Assembly (NCBI GenBank): GCA_934365195.1
Contig: CAKRNA010000005.1
Span: forward strand, 1 to 64,000
DNA: 64,000 nucleotides
Reading direction: 5' to 3'
From: an uncultured Clostridia bacterium
Lineage (GTDB): Bacteria; Bacillota; Clostridia; Christensenellales; CAAEEZ01
The translations under genes were made by a program, and so were the position numbers. Shown here piece by piece: positions 34,198-41,448 of the stretch (its first letter is position 1; every line of letters starts with the position of its first letter). The notes beneath the pieces were generated by a model that was not told the DNA's origin, searched no databases, and saw nothing but the letters and a program-made list of their open reading frames with translations.

Positions 34198-34809
34198 TTA
34201 TCTAAACATTTTTACGCCCTTGGCGATAAAAAAGCATACAATTACAAAAGCAACTAAGCCTAGTATTCCTACCATTACCCAACCTATAATTTCGAATGTG
34301 TCAATAAGCATTTTTCCTGCTTCTGTTTCGCTAAACCACTTTTTCGTATCAAGTTTGAATTTTTGCCACGTGGTCAAACTTGATTGACCGTCGGGAACTA
34401 CTACAAGCCCGGTATCTCGAATTACAGCATTTAACGTGACGTCGCCGCTTGGCGTGAAGTTGTCTTCGTTAACTAGTGTGTATTGATAACCTTTGACGTA
34501 TTCGGGTTGCCACGGATATATAACCGTTTCTTCCGTCCACCCCTCAATTTTATAACTTGTGCCGTTGTATTTGTAAGTGTCCGCAACTTTCGTAAAATCA
34601 GCCGCTTGCCCTTCGATAACCGCTATCTTAGTTTTGCTGCCGCCGACGTTAAAAGTTACGTAATTATAGTTTGCCGCATACGTCTTTTTAGTGACGTTAA
34701 CGTTTAATACTATGCCGATTAAAAGTAGCGCAGTTAACAAGATAGTAGCAATCGTTAGTATTATGTTGCGATTTTTTTTGCTCATTTTTTTAATCGTGAC
34801 TTTTTCCAT
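34198..34809 (-). CDS. Secreted single-span protein sharing the anchor module of the 813-aa protein (candidate coat protein)
   Basis: A 203-residue protein with a signal-like segment (16-38; possible cleavage after TYA), an extracellular InlB-B-repeat-like beta domain (GWTEETVIYPWQPEYVKG) and a C-terminal amphipathic helix, membrane span (about 172-196) and basic tail KGVKMFR. The order beta domain, linker, helix, span matches the end of the 813-aa protein. The terminal helix plus basic tail recalls the membrane-stored form of filamentous coat proteins, but it is much longer than a typical major coat protein. GGAGGG precedes the ATG. Confidence 0.72.
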   Translation of the reverse strand: MEKVTIKKMSKKNRNIILTIATILLTALLLIGIVLNVNVTKKTYAANYNYVTFNVGGSKTKIAVIEGQAADFTKVADTYKYNGTSYKIEGWTEETVIYPWQPEYVKGYQYTLVNEDNFTPSGDVTLNAVIRDTGLVVVPDGQSSLTTWQKFKLDTKKWFSETEAGKMLIDTFEIIGWVMVGILGLVAFVIVCFFIAKGVKMFR

Positions 34810-34818
34810 ATTTCCCTC

Positions 34819-35454
34819 CTATGTTTTATTTATGTACTGCCAACTTTGTGGCGGACGTGTTAATTTTTTCGCTGCAAAATACCTACCGTAACTATCTTCC
34901 ATTTCGTAACAATTATCGCAACATTTACACTTCTTCTCAGGAATATTGCATTTTGCAAAAAATTTACTTAACTTTTTTGGTTTGTCGTAAATCACTAAAT
35001 TGCTTATGTGCCAAGCGTAAAACTGTTTGTCCACATTCTCCATATATTTATTTAATTCTTCGATTTTAACGCAAGAGGGCGCTAACTGTTTGTCCCAATT
35101 ATGATTATCTTCGTTATCCCATATAGGTATCCAGTATCTGTGTTTGTCGTCGCTATTATAGTTATCTAGTGTATAAATTACTTGGTAGCAGTCATTATAT
35201 TTAAATTCGCAAAATAAATTTGTTATATTATCACAAATAATTTGCATACCAACTTTTCCAAAATGTTTTCGATATTTTGCCTGAAATTCTTTTGGTATTT
35301 GAGCAAAAGATTTTTCGTCATTTGTCATATAAAATAAAACTTCTTTATCCCAATCTTTTGCTTTTGGAATAGTTTTTCTAATATCTACTTTTTTAATGCC
35401 TTCACCGACCAAATAATAGTAGTACGGTTTAATACTTATTAAAACTTTACTCAT
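34819..35454 (-). CDS. ASCH-like phage protein
   Basis: A 211-residue protein with the ASCH-type opening LISIKPYYYYLVGEGIKKVDIRK and the strand set of that RNA-binding-like fold, then WHISNLVIYDKPKKLSKF, a cysteine cluster CKCCDNC and a terminal LTRPPQSWQYI. This combination is common in Clostridia phages, with no defined role. GGGGG precedes the ATG. Confidence 0.78.
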   Translation of the reverse strand: MSKVLISIKPYYYYLVGEGIKKVDIRKTIPKAKDWDKEVLFYMTNDEKSFAQIPKEFQAKYRKHFGKVGMQIICDNITNLFCEFKYNDCYQVIYTLDNYNSDDKHRYWIPIWDNEDNHNWDKQLAPSCVKIEELNKYMENVDKQFYAWHISNLVIYDKPKKLSKFFAKCNIPEKKCKCCDNCYEMEDSYGRYFAAKKLTRPPQSWQYINKT

Positions 35455-35458
35455 AATT

Positions 35459-35521
35459 CCCCCCTACGCCGCTTGCTTTTTAATGTGATTTATCCACTTT
35501 TTTAAGAAAACTACTTCTTCG
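35459..35521 (-). repeat. 63-bp direct repeat, left copy (duplicated pcfJ-type 3' end)
   Basis: Matches 35973-36035 with three substitutions. The right copy is the 3' end of the PcfJ-like gene; this copy forms the end of a 27-codon gene. The YopX gene lies between them. Confidence 0.9.
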
Positions 35522-35547
35522 GGTGTTCCCATAATACGAATTTTCAT
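35464..35547 (-). CDS. 27-codon gene ending like PcfJ
   Basis: A strong GGAGG site five bases before ATG at 35547 drives MKIRIMGTPEEVVFLKKW plus a basic tail. The last 18 residues match the PcfJ C-terminus of the gene at 35978 except one. The first eight resemble the start of small DUF3970-type proteins. It is either a functional micropeptide or the trace of a partial duplication that brought in the YopX gene. Confidence 0.6.
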   Translation of the reverse strand: MKIRIMGTPEEVVFLKKWINHIKKQAA

Positions 35548-35556
35548 ACTTTCCTC

Positions 35557-35952
35557 CTATGTGTTATTTTCGTCAAATATTTTCTTTTTTGTTACATTAT
35601 CGTGTATGTTTCCTATGACCTCAATATCAAGACTACCATTATGCTGCACGTCGATAATCGGGCAACAAAAATATTCGCTTTCGAAATCTGTAATCATAAA
35701 TGCGGCTCGATACTTATCAAAATAGATATATCCTTTCTTAATTCCGTTATATTGAACGATATCGTTTTCGTATATCTTATTACCGTTTTTATCTATCAAC
35801 CCTGTGTATTGGCATACCGTATTTCTTTGAATAAACCACGGCTCGAATGTTTTTGATATCATATAATCGCCTACTAACAAATTTTTACAAAGATAACCAT
35901 AAACCCAAATATTTTTAAATGTTTCTTTTGCCTTAAATTCAATATCTCTCAT
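35557..35952 (-). CDS. YopX family phage protein
   Basis: A 131-residue YopX-type protein: opening MRDIEFKAKE, the diagnostic CQYTGLIDKNGNKIYENDIV, and the terminal VIGNIHDN. The family is widespread in prophages of Bacillota; its function is unknown. It is placed between the two copies of a 63-bp repeat. Confidence 0.9.
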   Translation of the reverse strand: MRDIEFKAKETFKNIWVYGYLCKNLLVGDYMISKTFEPWFIQRNTVCQYTGLIDKNGNKIYENDIVQYNGIKKGYIYFDKYRAAFMITDFESEYFCCPIIDVQHNGSLDIEVIGNIHDNVTKKKIFDENNT

Positions 35953-35972
35953 TGATTTACTCCTTTCCTATC

Positions 35973-36035
35973 CCCCCCTACGCCGCTTGCTTTTTAATGT
36001 GATTTAACCACTTTTTTAAAAAAACGACTTCTTCG
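35973..36035 (-). repeat. 63-bp direct repeat, right copy (3' end of pcfJ-like gene)
   Basis: Partner of 35459-35521, three mismatches. Confidence 0.9.
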
Positions 36036-37516
36036 TCGCAAGGCGCTGCGTTATGCCTTCCGTAATTTTGATATATATCAAAATGCTTATTATCGTATTC
36101 GACCATATAAATATCACTTTCAGATTTGTTATTATAAACTAAGAAAATAACCGATTGTTTATCGATAACTTTATTGACGTAACGGGTAGCACAATTTTCC
36201 AAAATCTTTGAATATTTAATAAGTTCATTTGCACTACGGACAACCTTGATTTTAAAAACACCGTCTGTATATTCCAATTTCTTACATTTTTTTACCGCTC
36301 TGCGATATCTTTTATTTTTAATTAGGTCAGCAGCAATCTTTATTTGCTCAACGCATTTATCGTGGGCTTGACAAAGGTTAGCCGGGAATAATATTTCGTC
36401 CGAAATAATATTCGACCATTCAAAACGCATAGTTAAGTAATCATAATAGGTTGATATGTTAGCGCCCTTTCGTATTTGGTTGCGTAGATATTTAAATAAT
36501 TTATTATTATCAATATAGATTTTTTTATTATTTAATAGCGTTAAAATTGACTCTGTATAAAAGTTGTCAAAAATAGTTACGTTCATTTCGTTAACAGCAA
36601 GCCCGCTTTTATCTACTTTTTGTGCCGCACTTAATATATTAATCGTCACTTCGTCACGATTACAAACGTTATCTAATTTTGAAGGTTCAATTTTAAGAAT
36701 TTCTGGAAGCGTTGTTTTCTTGTAATCAATAGTGTTTTTAGCGTTTTTAAAATCCAATATAAAATTAGAAGTTTTATACATATAGCAACAAACCTTATTT
36801 AATACTAATTTTTTATATTCAGAATTCCAAAGTTTAACTAAAACAGGATATTTCACAAGGCAACAAACAAGAGCAACACTTACATCGTTCAAAACGTCAT
36901 ATCGGTAGTCCCGGCAATCATTAAAGGCGAACATTAGATTTTTTAACGACGAAATAAAACTGCCTTCTAATTCTTTAAGCGAATCATTAATTAAATTAAA
37001 TTTTAATAGTGTACTTTTCCACGATTTTAAATTATGAAATTCAGTATGTTTGCCCAAAATATATCCGCTAATCGGGTGATATATATTCGATAGTTTTGAA
37101 CTTATCTCGATTTTCCCGCCTTTGCTAATATAAATTTTAGTAACCAAATCTTCGTTATAAATCGGTCGGCGCATAAACGGTTTTTCGCAATTATATTCTA
37201 GACTGTCAAACGAAGCCGTATGTTCATATACATATACTGCAACTTTGTTTTCGTCTATCTTAATAAATTCGCCTATATATTTTTTGAAAACGATATTCGA
37301 ATACCTATATGCGCTGTTTAAATATTTGGGAACTTTACTAAAACATCTACAAGGCATTACGCTTTCTTTAACAAACTTTACGTTAACTTTTTTATTAAGT
37401 TTAATTTCGTGTACGTTGCCGCAATTAGGACAGTAAACGTACATTACGTTATTTTCGACTTCATAAAAAACAATATTAAAAAAATGGAAATCTTCCGCTT
37501 GTTTATAGTATTTCAT
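35978..37516 (-). CDS. PcfJ-like protein
   Basis: A 512-residue protein. An N-terminal zinc-finger-like pair (CPNCGN and CRC) precedes a helical middle. The C-terminal PcfJ domain is clear: IKVVRSANELIKYSKILENC, then RYVNKVIDKQSVIFLVYN and the closing helix. PcfJ proteins occur on conjugative plasmids and phages with PcfK; their role is unresolved. The small PcfK/AcrIIA9-like gene is directly upstream, as expected. Confidence 0.85.
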   Translation of the reverse strand: MKYYKQAEDFHFFNIVFYEVENNVMYVYCPNCGNVHEIKLNKKVNVKFVKESVMPCRCFSKVPKYLNSAYRYSNIVFKKYIGEFIKIDENKVAVYVYEHTASFDSLEYNCEKPFMRRPIYNEDLVTKIYISKGGKIEISSKLSNIYHPISGYILGKHTEFHNLKSWKSTLLKFNLINDSLKELEGSFISSLKNLMFAFNDCRDYRYDVLNDVSVALVCCLVKYPVLVKLWNSEYKKLVLNKVCCYMYKTSNFILDFKNAKNTIDYKKTTLPEILKIEPSKLDNVCNRDEVTINILSAAQKVDKSGLAVNEMNVTIFDNFYTESILTLLNNKKIYIDNNKLFKYLRNQIRKGANISTYYDYLTMRFEWSNIISDEILFPANLCQAHDKCVEQIKIAADLIKNKRYRRAVKKCKKLEYTDGVFKIKVVRSANELIKYSKILENCATRYVNKVIDKQSVIFLVYNNKSESDIYMVEYDNKHFDIYQNYGRHNAAPCDEEVVFLKKWLNHIKKQAA

Positions 37517-37529
37517 AATAATAACCTCT

Positions 37530-37814
37530 CTAAATCAAATCTTCTAAACTTAAGATATCGCTTTCGTTGTTCTGCAACGTTATTTCGAAATATTCCGCAA
37601 TAACTTTTTTAGCCTCGTCGTCTGTCATACAGTATTTGCCGTCTTCTGCTTTTTTACTAGCCGTTTCGTACATATGCTCATACGCTTTTTTAATCGTCTT
37701 GTTTTCGTCGATATCATTATTACCAACAATTTTTTCTAATATTTCTAAAACGACTTTCTCGGCTTGATTCAGTTCGTTTGTATCGATATTTCTTATAAAC
37801 TCTTTTCCACTCAT
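37530..37814 (-). CDS. PcfK / AcrIIA9-family-like small protein (candidate anti-CRISPR)
   Basis: A 94-residue acidic helical protein. The second half (DENKTIKKAYEHMYETASKK, then YCMTDDEAKKVIAEYFEI) follows the pattern I know from proteins annotated PcfK-like or Cas9-inhibitor AcrIIA9-like: a DKT-type helix, a Lys-rich helix and a TDEE...YFGI ending. The ATG at 37814 overlaps the DUF3102 stop (ATGA). Placement beside PcfJ supports PcfK. Inhibition of Cas9 is only a family-level possibility; no CRISPR locus is in the window. Confidence 0.6.
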   Translation of the reverse strand: MSGKEFIRNIDTNELNQAEKVVLEILEKIVGNNDIDENKTIKKAYEHMYETASKKAEDGKYCMTDDEAKKVIAEYFEITLQNNESDILSLEDLI

Positions 37815-38644
37815 AGCGCCCACCTCGTTATTACCGTCTTAATAGCATTTAAATACTTTTCTGCGTTTTCGCCGTGCCTTGCAAGTTCAATTAACTCGTT
37901 TGAATCGGCTTGCCAATTTTCAAATTTAACTTTAAACTTCATTGCCTCCGGGCTTGAAACGGATAGCGATTTATTTAATACTTCAATTTTTTGAAGTAAT
38001 TCGCATTCACGTGCTTTAGCCTCTTCAAGTTCCTTTTCCGTTTCTTCGTTTACAACTTCTACCGTTTCAACAACCGTTTCAATCTTAGTTTCGTTCCTCG
38101 CTTGTTCAAGTTCCGAATTTAACGCCTTAATTTTTTCGGCATTTTCTCTTAATTCAGTTTTTAGATTTTCCATTTCTTGTTTAAAAATCTCGGACTTGTC
38201 CACCTTTTTTTTAAGGTCGTTATTAACACCTTTAAGGTTTTCAATCTCTTTTTTTAAATCTTTAACGGAAAGTGTTTCTGCCTTACCATTTTCGACAAGT
38301 TCCTTTTTTTCGGATTCTTCCAAAGGCGAAAGTAACGCTAATTTTGTTACGCCGATTTTTGAAGTCAACTTCAAAAATTCTGCCGAATTTTTCTCAACGA
38401 TGTTAATATACGTATACGCTTGGCGCTCTGAGAACCCGATTGCGTTTGTTGAATATTGTTCAAAAGTTTCAAAACCTGCTGCGGTATATAGTTTTTCGTC
38501 ACGCATTTGCTTAAGTTTTTTACCTAATTCAAAAATGTAATTCGAAGCCATTTGACCACACACGATTATTTCGTTGTGAATTTGCTTAAAGTTAATAACT
38601 GCCAGCTCGGTAGATTCCGTCGCCATAATTTCTAAAAAGTTCAT
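37811..38644 (-). CDS. DUF3102 protein
   Basis: A 277-residue protein: N-terminal DUF3102 region with an HTH-like segment (AAGFETFEQYSTNAIGFSER, QAYTYINIVEKN), then a long coiled coil (about 125-235). DUF3102 proteins are usual in phage and plasmid replication/partition regions. A 22-bp palindrome repeated elsewhere in the element lies within the gene, so the protein might bind it; this is inference. Confidence 0.82.
   Translation of the reverse strand: MNFLEIMATESTELAVINFKQIHNEIIVCGQMASNYIFELGKKLKQMRDEKLYTAAGFETFEQYSTNAIGFSERQAYTYINIVEKNSAEFLKLTSKIGVTKLALLSPLEESEKKELVENGKAETLSVKDLKKEIENLKGVNNDLKKKVDKSEIFKQEMENLKTELRENAEKIKALNSELEQARNETKIETVVETVEVVNEETEKELEEAKARECELLQKIEVLNKSLSVSSPEAMKFKVKFENWQADSNELIELARHGENAEKYLNAIKTVITRWAL
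38356..38377. repeat. Second copy of the GAAGTTAACTTC-type palindrome
   Basis: TTTTTGAAGTCAACTTCAAAAA, one base different from the perfect palindrome at 29971-29992, inside the DUF3102 coding region. Confidence 0.85.
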
Positions 38645-38665
38645 AATATACTCCTTGATTGTTAT

Positions 38666-39472
38666 TTATAATTCGAGGTCGTCGAAATCGTCCATTTCTT
38701 TAAATAATTCGGCGAGTTCCTCGTCTGAATACTTACGACGAACAAGGGCGTTTGTGTCTTTTCCCCCGCTGCCGTAATCGTCAAAGCAACCGTTTACGAC
38801 GTCGTCGTAGTGTTTTAAGAAAAACGTTAGTTTTTTAGTATGAATTAAAAACTTAGTGCTTTTCTTAATTGCTTCGGCAACTTTCGTTGCCTCAAAAGTT
38901 GTTGGAATTGTTTTGATATCAATAGACAAATTCGGTATCAATGATAAAATACACTGCAATTCGTCCAAATCAATGCGTTTACGCATTACACACTTATTAT
39001 TACTAGTATTATTATTACTAGTATTATTAAGGTAATTTTTGTTACCTTGGTCAAGGTAATTTTTGTTACCTTGGTCAAGGTAATTATTATTACCTTGATT
39101 TGTCAAAAAATTTTGCTGTTCTTCGTCCAGCAAAAGATTTATATAGTTATCCCCGAACCCAAACCAAGACGTTTTACCGCTTTTGTGTTCAATTTCACCT
39201 GCATTTATAACGTTTTCACGAACCAAGACATTACAATCTATTAGGCGTTGGATATTATATAGCGCAAGCGCTTTTTTTCCTTTATTCAGGATAGGTAGTG
39301 AAGAAAGTAAATGTTTATAACTTATCCAGTAGTACGGCTTTCCAAGAATAATTTTTACTTTCATAACCGGCGAAAATTCTGCGAACCAGCGAAGTATTAA
39401 AAGGTCGTCGTTAGTTAGTTTGTATTCGACGGCTACAGATTGACTATAGCCGTGAACAGAATTTCTTATCAT
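38666..39472 (-). CDS. Replication initiator-like protein (phage replisome organiser type)
   Basis: A 268-residue protein. The N-terminal 110 residues look like a winged-helix initiator (LTNDDLLILRWFAEF, YYWISYKHLLSSLPIL, KALALYNIQRLIDCNVL). A low-complexity Asn-rich linker (about 125-160) is encoded by palindromic DNA repeats, then comes a helical C-terminal domain. Origins placed inside the initiator gene, with iterons encoding the linker, are known from lambda O. No HUH rolling-circle motif is present. It starts overlapping the upstream stop (TAATG). Confidence 0.75.
   Translation of the reverse strand: MIRNSVHGYSQSVAVEYKLTNDDLLILRWFAEFSPVMKVKIILGKPYYWISYKHLLSSLPILNKGKKALALYNIQRLIDCNVLVRENVINAGEIEHKSGKTSWFGFGDNYINLLLDEEQQNFLTNQGNNNYLDQGNKNYLDQGNKNYLNNTSNNNTSNNKCVMRKRIDLDELQCILSLIPNLSIDIKTIPTTFEATKVAEAIKKSTKFLIHTKKLTFFLKHYDDVVNGCFDDYGSGGKDTNALVRRKYSDEELAELFKEMDDFDDLEL
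38972..39100. repeat. Iteron array and AT-rich tract inside the initiator gene (candidate origin)
   Basis: Three 24-bp tandem units at 39029, 39053 and 39077, the first two identical and the third diverged, each containing the inverted repeat AAGGTAA/TTACCTT. Next to them lie two copies of a 15-bp AT-rich unit with ACTAGT (about 38996-39028) and a palindrome AATGCGT/ACGCATT (38972-38987). Palindromic iterons plus an AT-rich tract are the make-up of an initiator-controlled origin. Confidence 0.8.
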
Positions 39473-39663
39473 TAAAAATCACTTCCTAAATCTGTATTAC
39501 ATTTCAACGTTTCCTTAAGGTCAACGTTTAAAAGGGCGCCACTCTGTTTATTTTCGTACTTTAAAGCCTTGCGCCACGCTTCACCCTCGCTTCTTGCCGT
39601 TATTAAATGGCAGATAGCATAGTTAACGTAGTGCGCTTCATACACATATAGTTTAGTCGTCAT
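39472..39663 (-). CDS. Small hypothetical protein (63 aa)
   Basis: MTTKLYVYEAHYVNYAICHL, a SEGEAWRKALKYE helix and an acidic tail. The ATG overlaps the preceding 34-codon gene and follows AGGTT. No family recognised. Confidence 0.65.
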   Translation of the reverse strand: MTTKLYVYEAHYVNYAICHLITARSEGEAWRKALKYENKQSGALLNVDLKETLKCNTDLGSDF

Positions 39664-39764
39664 AGCAACCTCACTAAATCTACAACTAGAACGTCGCCCC
39701 TGAATTGTTTTATTAAGTTTTGAATTTGTAATAGATATTTGTTACTTGAATTGTTTTTTAGCAT
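39660..39764 (-). CDS. 34-codon gene in the early operon
   Basis: ATG at 39764 with AAGAGGT seven bases upstream; the product is a single basic helix ending VLVVDLVRLL. Its TGA overlaps the next ATG. Spacing and ribosome site support a real gene despite its size. Confidence 0.55.
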   Translation of the reverse strand: MLKNNSSNKYLLQIQNLIKQFRGDVLVVDLVRLL

Positions 39765-39765
39765 T

Positions 39766-40029
39766 TTAGTACCTCTTTTTCTTTTTATCAGAAATCGTTT
39801 CGATTAAATCTTCCAAGCCCGCTTCAACGTCGTTTAGTTTCTTTTCGATTTTGCTTGCTTTGGAATGAAGTAAAATTTGTTGCATACCCAACCCTTTCTC
39901 AAGCGATTTAATTTCACAAAATGCAATTAACTCTCGCTTTAGGTCTTGTACTTTCTCAACCATGCCGTCGGCAGAATTTCTCAATTCGTCCTTAACCTTA
40001 GTTTCGATATCGCTTTCCGTACTCCTCAT
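39766..40029 (-). CDS. Small coiled-coil protein (87 aa)
   Basis: Charged helical protein (VEKVQDLKRELIAF, KASKIEKKLNDVEAGLEDLI) with a lysine-rich end. AGGTGAG precedes the ATG. It overlaps the end of the upstream gene. Unknown phage function. Confidence 0.65.
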   Translation of the reverse strand: MRSTESDIETKVKDELRNSADGMVEKVQDLKRELIAFCEIKSLEKGLGMQQILLHSKASKIEKKLNDVEAGLEDLIETISDKKKKRY

Positions 40030-40189
40030 TTTTGCTCACCTCCTCATATTTTAATAATTTATCGCATAACGCTTGCAAAACTTTATCTTTAAGTTCCTTG
40101 TTCTTATCAAGGTCAAAATAATCATAATGCTGCGTTATTAAATTACTTTTTTCGTCAAGAATAATCGTTGCTTTAATAGGAATTAACAT
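39998..40189 (-). CDS. First gene of the leftward operon (63 aa, unknown)
   Basis: Follows the operator/promoter region directly, with AGGAAAG before its ATG. It has a beta start (PIKATIILDEKSNLITQHYD) and a charged helix. No family recognised. Its place immediately after the repressor-controlled promoter is that of a Cro-like or early gene, but no HTH is visible. Confidence 0.65.
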   Translation of the reverse strand: MLIPIKATIILDEKSNLITQHYDYFDLDKNKELKDKVLQALCDKLLKYEEVSKNEEYGKRYRN

Positions 40190-40215
40190 AATTCTTTCCT
40201 TTTGAAGTTTTGATA

Positions 40216-40279
40216 GTGAATTTTTATCACAATTTTAATATAGTGATTATTTTTCACTTTGTCAATAGTATTTTATAAT
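40216..40279. promoter_or_regulatory. Divergent promoters and twin operators (lysis-lysogeny switch)
   Basis: Two 15-bp operators of the form GTGA-N7-TCAC at 40216-40230 and 40243-40257, 27 bases apart. Leftward promoter: TTGACA (40260-40265), 17 bases, TATATT (40237-40242), with the second operator filling the spacer exactly. Rightward repressor promoter: TTTTCA (40251-40256), 17 bases, TATAAT (40274-40279), its -35 box inside the same operator. One bound repressor can therefore block both. Confidence 0.85.
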
Positions 40280-40375
40280 TTTTTTAAAAAAATGTTGTTT
40301 TTTTCTCACTTGAACTATTTATTTTTTACATTTATAATTAAATTAGAAGAAATAAATTCCCGTGGGGGTGAAAAA

Positions 40376-40981
40376 ATGGCTACTTTTGGTTCACGATTAA
40401 AAGAAATAAGAAAATCAAACCATTTAACGCAGCAGGCTTTAGCCGATATGTTACATGTTGACCGAACAACAGTTGTTAAATGGGAAACGGATAAAAATTT
40501 GGCAAATCAAGAAATAATGGATTTTTTATGTGACGAATTTGCTGTTACTCTTGATTATTTATTAGGACGAAATGATAATATCAAAAAAGGCACACGCATT
40601 AAAGTTTTTGGTTCAATCGCCGCCGGAATACCGCTTGACGCTATAGTTGACGTTACGGATTACGAAGAAATTCCGGAAGAACTTGCTAAAAGCGGCGAAT
40701 ATTTCGCTTTACAAATTAAAGGCAATAGTATGGCTCCAAGAATACAAGACGGCGACGTTGTTATACTACGCCAACAAGAAAGCGTGGAAAATGGCGAGAT
40801 TGCAGCCGTATTGGTAAACGGAAGCGAAGCAACACTTAAAAAAATCAACGTTCTTGAAAATGGAATTGCCCTAATTCCTTTAAACCCTGAATTTGACACA
40901 ATGTTTTATTCGTCCGAACAAGTGCAAACGTTGCCTGTTAAAATTATCGGTAAATTAGTTGAACTTCGTGCAAAATTTTAG
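40376..40981 (+). CDS. XRE/S24 LexA-like phage repressor
   Basis: A 201-residue repressor: N-terminal HTH (LTQQALADMLHVDRTTVVKWE), a hinge with a probable self-cleavage Ala-Gly (SIAAGIPL), and an S24 peptidase domain with the nucleophile in GNSMAP and the catalytic Lys in the EATLKK segment. DNA damage would trigger RecA-assisted cleavage and induce the element. The ATG at 40376 follows GGGGGTG; the longer upstream frame is not needed. It is transcribed away from the operon it represses. Confidence 0.93.
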   Translation: MATFGSRLKEIRKSNHLTQQALADMLHVDRTTVVKWETDKNLANQEIMDFLCDEFAVTLDYLLGRNDNIKKGTRIKVFGSIAAGIPLDAIVDVTDYEEIPEELAKSGEYFALQIKGNSMAPRIQDGDVVILRQQESVENGEIAAVLVNGSEATLKKINVLENGIALIPLNPEFDTMFYSSEQVQTLPVKIIGKLVELRAKF

Positions 40982-40995
40982 TGAGGTATAAATAA

Positions 40996-41448
40996 ATGAG
41001 GTGGTTTGTAAAATTTGTACTTTTAATTGCTGTAGTAATTGGTTTCTTGTTTAATAACAATACTGTTTATTATAATAATGGTTTTAAACCCACCACTAGC
41101 GTAAGCCAAGCGGAAACAAACGATTTGATATCAAGTATAAGTTTTTTAAAAAGCATTAAATATGCTGAATATATTCCAACTTCAAATATAAGTTACATTT
41201 TTCTTGAAACTGAAGAAGTCGTTTATTGTGGTTATGTAAATAATGGTTTGGAATTTAACACAATTAAAGACTCACTATCTCTAATTGGTGTTTCGCTTGT
41301 TCGAAAACCTACTATACCTAATTGGTCGTTTATAATATTTGCACTATTAGTTATTTTATTCCCAACTAAATGGTTGAGAAAAAGAAACAAACTATCGGAC
41401 GAAGATTTAGAAAAAATACACGAAATGGTTAGTCAGGAAAATGAATAA
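40996..41448 (+). CDS. Membrane protein between repressor and integrase (150 aa)
   Basis: N-terminal membrane segment (3-19), an external region of about 85 residues and a second span (about 108-124) with a basic then acidic cytoplasmic tail. No family recognised. It is expressed with the repressor and integrase, so it should be made in the lysogen; superinfection exclusion would fit but is speculation. It overlaps the recombinase start. Confidence 0.65.
   Translation: MRWFVKFVLLIAVVIGFLFNNNTVYYNNGFKPTTSVSQAETNDLISSISFLKSIKYAEYIPTSNISYIFLETEEVVYCGYVNNGLEFNTIKDSLSLIGVSLVRKPTIPNWSFIIFALLVILFPTKWLRKRNKLSDEDLEKIHEMVSQENE

Noticed and set aside
29029..39100. CRISPR array suggested by regularly spaced repeats
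   Set aside because: The 24-bp repeats at 39029-39100 are directly adjacent with no spacers, lie in a coding region, and no cas gene is present.
40996..41448. Holin or lysis protein in the two-span membrane gene
   Set aside because: It is co-directional with the repressor and integrase rather than with a late operon, and no endolysin is present.
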